From the NCBI GenBank assembly GCA_032173965.1, contig CM063283.1, positions 115,619,187 through 115,683,186 of the forward strand: a DNA stretch of 64,000 nucleotides, written 5' to 3'. Positions 42,901 to 50,739 of the stretch are shown piece after piece (the stretch's first letter is position 1; every line of letters begins with the position of its first letter). The notes under the pieces are model-generated. The model did not search any database. It was given only the letters and a program-made list of their open reading frames with translations, and was not told where the DNA came from. The position numbers were made by a program, and so were the translations under genes. Source of the DNA: Sitta carolinensis (lineage: Eukaryota > Chordata > Aves > Passeriformes > Sittidae).

Positions 42901-45900
42901 ACATCCTGAGATATACATCCTAGATATATCACAATAGAAGCTGGATATACATCCTGAGATATACATCCTAGATATATATCACAATAGAAGCTGGATATAT
43001 ATCCTGAGATATACATCCTAGATATATCACAATAGAATCTGGATATACATCCTGAGATATACATCCTAGATATATCACAATAGAAGCTGGATATACATCG
43101 TGAGATATACATCCTAGATATATCACAAAAGAAGCTGGATATACATCCTAGATATATCACAATAGAAGCTGGATATACATCCTGAGCCATACACCCCAGG
43201 AGGGATGGATAACAATAGAGTATAGAATTGTGACATAGATATTTTTAAATAGAAAACTGCTGAAATGGGATAAATTCTCAATAAATCCCAGCAAGCCCAG
43301 CAATCGGTGTGCAGTCAGAGAGGGAAACTTCTCCACTGCACCCAGTGCTGTTTTGCTCATACTTTACCAAAAATAAACTGAATTACTGCTCAATATATTG
43401 GCTGAGTCAAGCTTCTCATTTCCAACAAGGGCAGGGAGCTCCATCCTCCTTGCTTTGCCTTCTCACTGCACCCTTGGGTTTGTCCCTGGGCCTGAAAGGT
43501 GGTATCAAACTGGAGCAGGAATTGTTTTGTCTCGGTGCTGTGTGCAGAGGGCTCAGCAGCACTGAGTGTGACAGCCAGCAGCACAGCTTGGAGCAGTGCA
43601 GGATGAGAAGGGGAGGGAGCAGAGGCTGGAGGAGGGGAGCAGAGGCTGGAGGAGGGGAGCAGAGGCCGGAGGAAGGCAGCAGAGGCCGGAGGAGGGAGCA
43701 GAGGCTGGAGGAGGGAGCAGAGGCCGGAGGAAGGCAGCAGAGGCCGGAGGAAGGGAGCAGAGGCTGGAGGAAGGCAGCGGAGGCTGGAGGAAGGCAGCAG
43801 AGGCCGGAGGAAGGCAGCAGAGGCCGGAGGAGGGGAGCAGAGGCTGGAGGAAGGCAGCGGAGGCTGGAGGAAGGCAGCAGAGGCCGGAGGAAGGCAGCAG
43901 AGGCCGGAGGAGGGGAGCAGAGGCTGGAGGAAGGAGCAGAGGCTGGAGGAAGGCAGCAGAGGCCGGAGGAAGGGAGCAGAGGCCGGAGGAAGGCAGCAGA
44001 GGCCGGAGGAAGGCAGCAGAGGCCGGAGGAAGGCAGCAGAGGCCGGAGGAAGGCAGCAGAGGCTGGAGGAAGGGAGCAGAGGCTGGAGGAAGGCAGCAGA
44101 GGCCGGAGGAGGGGAGCAGAGGCTGGAGGAAGGCAGCAGAGGCTGGAGGAAGGCAGCAGAGGCCGGAGGAAGGCAGCAGAGGCCGGAGGAAGGCAGCAGA
44201 GGCTGGAGGAAGGCAGCAGAGGCTGGAGGAAGGCAGCAGAGGCCGGAGGAAGGCAGCAGAGGCCGGAGGAAGGCAGCAGAGGCCGGAGGAAGGCAGCAGA
44301 GGCCGGAGGAGGGGAGCAGAGGCTGGAGGAGGGGAGCAGAGGCCGGAGGAGGGGAGCAGAGGCTGGAGGAGGGGAGCAGAGGCCGGAGGAAGGCAGCAGA
44401 GGCCGGAGGAGGGGAGCAGAGGCTGGAGGAGGGGAGCAGAGGCTGGAGGAAGGCAGCAGAGGCTGGAGGAAGGCAGCAGAGGCTGGAGGAGGCAGCAGAG
44501 GCCGGAGGAAGGCAGCAGAGGCCGGAGGAAGGCAGCAGAGGCCGGAGGAGGGGAGCAGAGGCTGGGGGAAGGACTCACTGTCATCCATGGGCTTGAAGCG
44601 GACGCTGGCCCAGGGCGAGTGCCGCGGCCCGCCTCTGCCGCAGCGCAGCTCGAAGTCTCCGTAGGCGGACAGCGAGGACACATCGCAGCGGGGCAGCCGC
44701 AGGGCTGTGCCCAGCGTCTCGAAGGTGTCCCCGGGCAGGGTCACGCTGCGGGGGACAGAGAGGAGGCACCGAGTGAGCTGGGCAGGGTTGGGAGTGTCGC
44801 GCACATCACCCTGACCAGGTGGGACAGGGGGGGTTTGTACATCCCCGTTCTGGGAGGGGACCCTGCAGCATCTGGGGGGTGACAGGGGCAGAGCAGCATG
44901 GCTCTGTCATTAACTTCTGTCATTAACTTCTGTCATTAACCCTCAGTGGCTGCTGTAATTAACTCGTTGTTGCAGGCACAGGCACAGTTAGGAGAGCCTG
45001 TGCTATAGAGACCCTTCTAACACAGGCAGCCCGCCCCTGGAAAAAGGGAATCAAGAAACTGCAGGAGATGACAGAGACTAATTCCATGGATTATTCAAGA
45101 AATAGAGCTTATCCAGTTGGATTCTGCCTTTAGTCAAAATGGGTTTACTCTTTCGTTAAAAGGATTTTGTGGGTTGTAATCGTTGTTTCTGTCGGGGTGG
45201 GATTAGTGGGATGGGATTAATGGGATGGGATCAATGGGATGGGATGGGATTAATGGGATGGGATGGGATAATGGAATGGGATAATGGCATGGGATAATGG
45301 AATGAGATAGGATCGATGGGATGGAATGATGGCATGGGGTGGGATAATGGGATGGGATGGGATGGGATGGTGTGGGGTAGGGTAATGGGATGGGATAATG
45401 GGATGGGATAATGGGATGGGATGAGGATGGAGTCAATGTGATGAGATGGGATCAATGGGATGGGATGGGATGGGATGGGATGAGGATGGAGTCAATGGGA
45501 TGGGATGGGATGAGGATGGAGTCGATGGGATGGGATGGGATGAATGGGATGGGATGGGATGAGGATGGAGTCAATGGGATGAGATGGGATGGGATGGGAT
45601 GAGGATGGAGTCAATGGGATGGGATGGGATGGGGTGGGATGGGATGGGATGAGGATGGAGTCAATGAGATGGGATGAATGGGATGGGATGGGATGGGATG
45701 GGATGGGATGGAGGATGGAGTCAATGGGATGGGATGGGATGGGGTGGGATGGAATGAGGATGGAGTCAATGGGATGGGATGGGATGGGATGGGATGGGAT
45801 GGGATGGGATGGGATGGGATGGGATGGGATGAGGATGGAGTCAATGGGATGGGATGGGATGGGATGGGGTGGGATGGGATGAGGATGGAGTCAATGGGAT

Positions 45901-48854
45901 GGGATGGGATGGGATGGGGTGGGATGGGATGAGGATGGAGTCAATGGGATGGGATGGCTGCATCTGAGAGATCAGGGAAGGGCAAAGAGCACGACCAGGT
46001 CTCTTCAATCACAGGTAAGAGTTCCATGAGAGAGAAAACCCACATCCCCCCTCCAATAACATCCAAATTAGAATGTGTTTGTGTTCCAAAATCAACAGGA
46101 CAAAGCTGCCCTGGGGGTGAATGCCCAGGAAATGCCTCTGCCCTGTCCTCCAGCTCAGCAGAGAAGCCTCTCCCAAGCTCCTGACTGAGCCCTGCCAAGG
46201 ACACAAATGCCAAGCCCAGGGAGCTGTGAGTGTGACCCAAAGCCAGCCCAGCCACAGCCCCACCTCTTGGCCTGGACAGTGTAGGTGAGGTTCCCCTCAG
46301 GGAACTGTGGTTCATCCCACTGCAAGGTGCTCTGAAGGTTCACTGAGGTGATTCTTGCATTTCGGGGCATTGGGATCACTCCAGAAACTGTGGGAGGAAT
46401 CAGAACCAAACATTTCAGTGTTTGCTCCAGCACTTCTCACTCACCTGAAATTGAAATGCAGGCCCTGCCTTGCCTTAGGTGCTTCTTCAAAAACAGAGCC
46501 CAATTAAATTAATTTAAATCCTGATGCCTCTCCTGCCTCCTTATGCAACAAACCAAATTACTGGCACCAGTGTCTTCCAGTAAATGCTTGTGACACCAGC
46601 ATTTCTGGTGCATGACTGAGCTGGTGCTGCCCAGGGCTCAGGGCATGAACTCTCCCTGAGGTTGTCAAACCCCAGTTTTTCTAAGCAGTGCTCCAGCAGC
46701 ACTGTGGGAGTAACAAGGGCGTGGGGATTGAGAAACAGAGATAAACCAGAAGCTCCTCTGAAGGTAAGACAGCTATTACATAGAATTAAGTATAATTAAG
46801 TATCATTAATTAGCATTATTCACAAGTGACAAAATCCCAGTTGCTCTCCTTTCTTGGAACTGAATGAAAGAAACCTTTATGCAAAGTATCAATGAAAAGT
46901 CCATTACTGTTATGATTTAATTATTCTTACATAATTATAGGTATTGAAACTAAAATAGCAAAGATTCCAGCCCATTACTGCCCCACAAATGAGCAATGCA
47001 AACAAACCCTGTCAGAACAGAGCAGGGCTTAAATATCACAGCAGTCACACCTGATGACAAACACTCTGAGATAAATAACACATTTTCCATGCCTGTAGTT
47101 CACAGAACCCTCAGGGCTGCGAGAGCCCTTCAAGGTCACCCTGTGGCACCCCAGCACCCCCGAGCTGTGTCCCCAGCTGGTGCAGAAATGAGTGAAATTC
47201 ACGTGTCAGTCACCCCCTCTGGGCAGGAAGGAAGTGTGAAATCTGAACCTGGCTTAAACAAAACCTATTTCAGGCTCTGGTCCTACAGTGTTGCCCTTGC
47301 ACCCAACAAATAGATCAATCGCACTGCACATCACCAATACAGGAGTTCAAATCCCACACTGGCTTGGGCAGGAGGGAGCTCAGAGCCCACCCAGAGGCCC
47401 CTGCCCTGGCAGGGCCCCCTGCCCCAGGCTGCTCCAAGAGAAAATCCAGCCTGGCCTGGGGCACTGCCAGGGATCCAGGGGCAGCCACAGCTGCTCTGGC
47501 AATTCCAGCCCAGCCCCTGCCCACCCTCCAGGAACAATTCCTGCCCAGGGTCCCCCCCAGCCCTGCCCTCTGGCATTCCCCTTTATCCTGGCACTCCTGT
47601 CCTTGCCCAAAGTCCCTCTCAGTTCTCTTGGAGCGCTGCCCCTGCTTTGAGGATGAGGTCTGAGGTAGGCCTGCAAATTCCCAGGAAAAAGGGAATTTCC
47701 TCACGAGGCTCACTTCCCTCACAGCGCTTCCTACCTGAGGAGCCTCCAGGTAAACGGCTTTAATGGGCAAAGAGACGAGGAAATACTCCTGGGGTTTCAG
47801 GTTTGTGCACAGCCCTGCCAGCCCTCGGGGTGCCAGCTGTGCCCACCTTGTCCCCCTGAGTGCCACCTCCAGTGCCCCCTGCAGGGCTGGGCACTGCCAC
47901 CCTCCCTGGGCAGCCCCTGCCCAGCCCTGCCCACCCTTGCCAGCCAAGGGAAATTGCTGCTGGGCTCCCCCTGAGCCTGCCCAGCCCAGCCTGAGCCCGT
48001 GCCCTCTGCTCCTGTGCCTGGCCCTGTGCCCAGAGCCCTCAGCCCCTCTTGGACGCCACGGAGCTCTCGGGACGCGGCTCCTGCCCCGCCGGGGCTCGCA
48101 CGGTGCCCAGGCCCGGCAGCTCCGGCCCCGTGTCCCGGCTGTGCCCGCGGTGCCCTCAGGGCGCTCCGGCCCGGCTGCTGCCCCGCCCGGCTCCTCACAG
48201 CCCCCGGGGAGCCGCGCCGGGCTCGGGGCAGCGCGGAGACACCGCCGGCCCCGGCACCGCCACCTCAGGAACCGCCTCAGGCACCGCCACCGCCACCCCG
48301 GCACCGCCACCTCAGGAACCGCCTCAGGCACTGCCACCCCGGCACCGCCACTCCGGCACCGCCACCCCGGGCACCGCCACCTCAGGAACCGCCTCAGGCA
48401 CCGCCACCGCCACCCCGGCACCGCCACCTCAGGAACCGCCTCAGGCACTGCCACCCCGGCACCGCCACCTCAGGAACCGCCTCAGGCACCGCCACCGCCA
48501 CCCCGGCACCGCCACCTCAGGAACCGCCTCAGGCACCGCCACTCCGGCACTGCCACCCCGGCACCGCCACCCCGGCACCGCCGTCTCAGGCACCGCCACT
48601 CCGGCACTGCCACCCCGGCACCGCCATCCCGGCACCGCCACCCCGGCACTGCCATCCCGGCACCGCCACTCCGGCACCGCCACCCCGGCACTGCCATCCC
48701 GGCACCGCCACTCCGGCACCGCCACCCCGGCGCCCGTCGCTGCGGCTCCCCTGAGGGCAGGAGCGGGCGGTCGCTCCCTCCCTCCCTCGGTGCCCGTCTC
48801 CTCACCGCAGAGCAGCAGCCCGCTGCAGAGCGCGGCCCGCAGCGCGCCGGCCAT
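33762..48854 (-). CDS. IL10RB: Interleukin-10 receptor subunit beta, complete
   Basis: Shared signalling chain, bound to TYK2 in mammals, for IL-10, IL-22, IL-26 and lambda interferons. Seven exons: 48806-48854, 46264-46387, 44579-44745, 38605-38777, 36708-36858, 35816-35973, 33762-33956. They total 1017 bases, 338 residues plus stop (human 325). Order: signal peptide, fibronectin D1 (exons 2-3), D2 (exons 4-5), one membrane helix (exon 6) and a short tail (exon 7). All donors are GT, all acceptors AG, and all phases agree (1-2-1-0-1-0). Diagnostic matches to human: LEPWTVYCVRVQALIPEWNK, CEQTTH, FPQHLKE, EQLTVIAQES. The first cysteine of the D1 C-X7-C pair is replaced by glycine. Confidence 0.96.
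34290..34480 (-). mobile_element. CR1-type LINE fragment
   Basis: ctggcactgggagccattcc to tcctggagccctccaggccc, then diverging. Confidence 0.7.
34815..35090 (+). mobile_element. CR1-type LINE 3' fragment
   Basis: aatggctgcagagtgggatt, ccaggctggacactggggct, ending ccctcccatcccaaacc. In IL10RB intron 6. Confidence 0.85.
35325..35470 (-). mobile_element. Short CR1-type fragment
   Basis: tcccagaatgggttgggttg, then ccctgccatggccagggac. Confidence 0.7.
35816..35973 (-). CDS. IL10RB: IL10RB exon 6: transmembrane segment
   Basis: Acceptor cccttacag and donor GAG/gtttgt. 158 bases, phase 1 in and 0 out. Membrane span VWIILSVLVGSMLAVGTAVT followed by VGFFSSFYLYRLIKHVF and the conserved FPQHLKE just inside the membrane. 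Confidence 0.95.
36345..36690 (+). mobile_element. CR1-type LINE 3' fragment
   Basis: ggctcagctggagaggagaa through ggcccctcccagccatgcc, in IL10RB intron 5, ending 18 bases from the exon 5 donor. Confidence 0.85.
36708..36858 (-). CDS. IL10RB: IL10RB exon 5: second half of D2
   Basis: Acceptor gttctcag and donor AATG/gtaagg. 151 bases, phase 0 in and 1 out. Reads VDTKHNSEILSQLEPW, TVYCVRVQALIPEWNKTGEL, SRELCEQTTHN. This is close to human QYDFEVLRNLEPWTTYCVQV and SEPVCEQTTHD. Confidence 0.97.
36859..38162. other. IL10RB intron 4, unique sequence
   Basis: No array or clear element; ordinary composition. Confidence 0.5.
38163..38590 (-). mobile_element. CR1-type LINE 3' fragment
   Basis: aatcccagaatcccagactg through agctctgcagcctggctcc, ending about 15 bases from the IL10RB exon 4 donor. 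Confidence 0.88.
38605..38777 (-). CDS. IL10RB: IL10RB exon 4: first half of D2
   Basis: Acceptor gtccctgcag and donor CAGCTG/gtatgc. 173 bases, phase 1 in and 0 out. Reads SVGAPEVRLRSEAGALHVDF, LRHYYGSWRYRLLLWRRG, DTQL. Human: IIGPPGMQVEVLADSLHMRF and VYNSWTYNVQYWKNG. GC-rich. The adjoining array is open in the exon's frame. Confidence 0.92.
38785..40430. repeat. Minisatellite, 25-37 bp units, at the IL10RB exon 4 acceptor
   Basis: Plus-strand unit: gagctataggggacagcagg then gcact or gaact, with or without a second ggacag. About 50-60 units. On the sense strand each unit is a pyrimidine tract ending in CCCCTATAG, close in form to the true acceptor (gctgtccctgtccctgcag), which begins about 8 bases away. 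Confidence 0.96.
40562..41183. mobile_element. LTR-like element, copy 1 (622 bp)
   Basis: Starts tgttggggaagagg and ends ccccagctctcaca (TG...CA, as solo LTRs do). It contains gaaaataaagat. About 98% identical by eye to 55537-56160, in the same orientation, with most differences in the first 300 bases. No target-site duplication is evident. It lies in IL10RB intron 3, between D1 and D2. Confidence 0.7.
41184..42770. other. IL10RB intron 3, unique sequence
   Basis: Nothing recognised apart from ordinary intron sequence. Confidence 0.5.
42775..43195. repeat. Tandem repeat, about 35-60 bp unit (ggatatacatcctagatatat)
   Basis: Units: ctggatatacatcctgagat, atacatcctagatatatcac, aatagaag. About 8 copies in IL10RB intron 3. 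Confidence 0.93.
43600..44572. repeat. 20 bp minisatellite, about 48 units, at the IL10RB exon 3 donor
   Basis: Plus-strand unit: aggc(c/t)ggagga(a/g)ggcagcag or ggggagcag. It comes within about 10 bases of the exon 3 donor. The sense strand is C/T-rich and stop-free, and the frame of exon 3 runs through the donor into it for more than 300 codons. Confidence 0.96.
44579..44745 (-). CDS. IL10RB: IL10RB exon 3: second half of D1
   Basis: Acceptor cccccgcag and donor GACA/gtgagt. 167 bases, phase 2 in and 1 out. Reads RCDVSSLSAYGDFELRCG and ASVRFKPMDD. Human: ECDFSSLSKYGDHTLRVR, CPVDD. The upstream cysteine of the C-X7-C pair is glycine (LGTALRLPRC), and an extra cysteine appears in ELRC. Confidence 0.93.
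44746..45194. other. IL10RB intron 2, unique sequence
   Basis: Nothing recognised. Confidence 0.45.
45195..45955. repeat. gggat pentamer array with gaggatggagtcaat insert units
   Basis: (gggat)n with a recurring higher-order unit gatgaggatggagtcaatgg every 40-100 bases. G-rich on plus; in IL10RB intron 2, about 310 bases from the exon 2 donor. Confidence 0.96.
46264..46387 (-). CDS. IL10RB: IL10RB exon 2: first half of D1
   Basis: Acceptor tcccacag and donor AAGAG/gtgggg. 124 bases, phase 1 in and 2 out. Reads SGVIPMPRNARITSVNLQ, TLQWDEPQFPEGNLTYTVQA. Human: MVPPPENVRMNSVNFKN, ILQWESPAFAKGNLTFTAQ. Confidence 0.96.
46388..47339. other. IL10RB intron 1, unique sequence
   Basis: Nothing recognised. 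Confidence 0.5.
47340..47650 (-). mobile_element. CR1-type LINE 3' fragment
   Basis: cagagcccacccagaggccc, ggcctggggcactgccaggg, then ccctctggcattccccttta. Confidence 0.83.
47800..48060 (-). mobile_element. CR1-type LINE fragment (second subtype)
   Basis: gcacagccctgccagccctc, gagtgccacctccagtg, ggctccccctgagcctgcc; same subtype as at 32.6 kb. Confidence 0.78.
48235..48735. repeat. C-rich 12 bp minisatellite next to IL10RB exon 1 donor
   Basis: Units ccgccaccccggca and ccgccacctcaggaaccgcc with higher-order order, about 40 units. Starts about 70 bases after the exon 1 donor in transcription. CpG-rich. Confidence 0.95.
48806..48854 (-). CDS. IL10RB: IL10RB exon 1: start and signal peptide
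   Basis: ATG at 48854 in strong context (gccgccATGg). Donor CTGCG/gtgagg, 49 bases, phase 1 out. Reads MAGALRAALCSGLLLC, a typical signal peptide core. Confidence 0.94.
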
Positions 48855-48864
48855 GGCGGCTCCC

Positions 48865-48891
48865 TCAGCAGCGGCGGCGCGGCCGCGCCAT
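48865..48891 (-). promoter_or_regulatory. Upstream ORF, 8 codons, before IL10RB start
   Basis: ATG at 48891 in good context (gcggccATGg), ending in TGA ten bases before the main ATG. If within the transcript it would be expected to lower IL10RB translation. Confidence 0.45.
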
Positions 48892-48919
48892 GGCCGCGGG
48901 AGCGGGGCGCGCCGGCACC

Positions 48920-49330
48920 CCGAGCCTTCCTCTTCCCGGCACCTTGAACCCTTCCTGTTCCTGGCACCCCGAACCCCGGATCCTTCCTCTTCTCGGCTCC
49001 TTGAACCCTTCCTGTTCCTGGCACCCCGATCCTTCCTCTTCCCGGCTCCTTGAACCTTTCCTCTTCCACACACCCCGAACCCCGCCGCTCCCTCACAGGG
49101 CAGGGCAGGAGCCGCCCCCGCACCCCGAACCCTTCAGTTCCCCGGATCCTTCCTCTTCCCCGGCACCCCGAACCCTTTCTGTCCCCCAAACCCTTCCCCG
49201 GCACCCCGAACCCTTTCTGTCCCCCAAAACCTGCCAGTTCCCCAAACCCTTCCTCTCCCCCGAACCCTTCCAGTTCCCCGGCACCCCAAACCCTTCCTCT
49301 TTCCCACACCCCAAACCCTTCGGGCACGGT
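48920..49330. repeat. Degenerate repeat ccttcctcttcccggcacccc in the IL10RB upstream region
   Basis: About 12 units of 25-40 bp built from gaaccctt(c/t)ct, (t/c)cccggcacccc and gatccttcctcttcc. Starts about 65 bases upstream of the IL10RB ATG. Confidence 0.88.
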
Positions 49331-49404
49331 TCCCCCTCACGCACCAGCTCTGTCTGCCCTCACACACCAGGGCAGTTCACAGCCGGGGTTTTAAATGTCT
49401 TAAA

Positions 49405-49420
49405 AATATTTTAATAGCAG
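49405..49420 (-). terminator. Candidate IFNAR2 polyadenylation signal
   Basis: ctATTAAAatattttt on the minus strand, about 665 bases after the IFNAR2 stop and 550 before the IL10RB start. Only one of several candidates. Confidence 0.3.
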
Positions 49421-49654
49421 TCGCTAATTGTAGAAAATTATATAAAAATAAATTCGGAAAGGGTATTAATGCCTTGGGTTGGGTTGAAGTTGGGTCTTCT
49501 GTTAGCTCGGTGTTCTTGTCTCTACCCTCATTATTCCACCTGCCCAGCTTTTTCTACACAAATACAGTGTCCAGCCAGCAGGACAGGTTTCACGAAAATC
49601 CAGTGACAGAGATAAAGAATAAAAAAATCTTCAAAAGTGGTTTGATTGAGAGAG

Positions 49655-49930
49655 CAGCCTGCCCCTGCCCCAGGCTGCTCCAGCCCCAGTGTCCAGCCTG
49701 GCCTGGGGCACTGCCAGGGATCCAGGGGCAGCCACAGCTGCTCTGGCAATTCCAGCCCTGCCCTCTAGCACTGGGAGCCATTCCCTGGGTGCTGTCCCTC
49801 CCTTGGAAATTGTCTCCTCACGCTCACAGGGAACAATTTCTCATCCCAAACTGCCCTCTGTCAGTTTGAAGCCATCCTGTCCATCCCTTGTCCAAAGCCC
49901 CTCTTTCAGCACGGGGAGTGGCTCTAGGAG
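49655..49930 (-). mobile_element. CR1-type LINE fragment in IFNAR2 3' UTR region
   Basis: ccaggctgctccagccccag, ctctagcactgggagccatt, caaagcccctctttcagcac. Confidence 0.78.
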
Positions 49931-50081
49931 CTCTCTGGCTCCTTCTCCAAACAGCCCCTGCTCCTTCTGCAGGAGCCCACGCTCGCAGCGTGTTCATGAA
50001 AGGACAAGATGTGTGTTCAGTCCAGAAATACACGTTGGACAGTACTGCTTCCTATGCTATAAAGCAAAAGTTCTCCCTTCT

Positions 50082-50739
50082 TCACCTCCTCATGTACCCG
50101 GTTAGGAGCTCGGTGTCCGAGTCCGAAGAGTCGCTGTCCTCAGCAGAAGAGGAGGAGTTCTGCCACTCATGGAAGTCCCCAGAACAAGGTGCTTCCTGCC
50201 CAGCGCCCGTGTCCTCCAGCAGCTCTGCTGGCAGAGCAGGAGCACGGTGCCAGGCTCCTGCACCCTCCGTGCCTGCAGCAGCAGAGCCCGGCCCATCGTG
50301 CCCCGGCGCTCCCAGCAGCACCGTGTGCAAACCGATGGTGAAGCACTCACTGCTGCCCTGCGAGCCGCAGCTGCCCTCGGAGAGGGGGCTCAGCACCTCC
50401 CTCCTGCCGTCCTCACCCCCTCCGGGCTGCTCCTGGAACGCCCGTGGCTCAGCTGCTGGCTCAGCCCCGGGCTGGCTGCTGCTGTGCCCGGGAGCTGTGC
50501 CCAGAGCAGTGCCCCGGGGGGCTGGGGGTGCCACAGCGCCGGGGCTCGCTGCCCCCGCGCCTCGTGTAGGCGTGGGCACACGAGCTGCTGCTGTCGCTGC
50601 TGTCGCTGTCACTGCTGTCGCTGTCACTGGCTCTGCAGCCCCTGGCCTTGCTCTTCACCTCACAGGGGACGATCTCCACAGAGGCCACGCTTTCTGACTC
50701 ACACAGCCAAGGGCTGTAGACCAACTCCCCGACGCACAT
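50082..50739 (-). CDS. IFNAR2: IFNAR2 last exon: intracellular tail (frame change inside)
   Basis: Acceptor cctcttgcag, phase 0 in. It opens in the correct frame as CVGELVYSPW, then VEIVPCEVKSKARG and a Ser/Asp run (SDSDSSDSDSSDSSSS). That frame stops near 50461. The conserved end (SSAEDSDSSDSDTELLTGYM) is in the next frame, open from about 50627 to the stop at 50082. One extra base somewhere in 50461-50627, probably in a C or G run, would explain it; the length is 3n+1. Confidence 0.85.

Larger units (their letters stand above)
48740..49340 (-). promoter_or_regulatory. CpG-rich IL10RB promoter region
   Basis: High CpG density around exon 1. No TATA box. A degenerate 28-40 bp repeat (below) occupies the upstream half. 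Confidence 0.6.

Noticed and set aside
43309..44882. Glu/Arg/Gly-rich frame on the plus strand
   Set aside because: Antisense reading of the 20 bp array; IL10RB exon 3 is on the minus strand.
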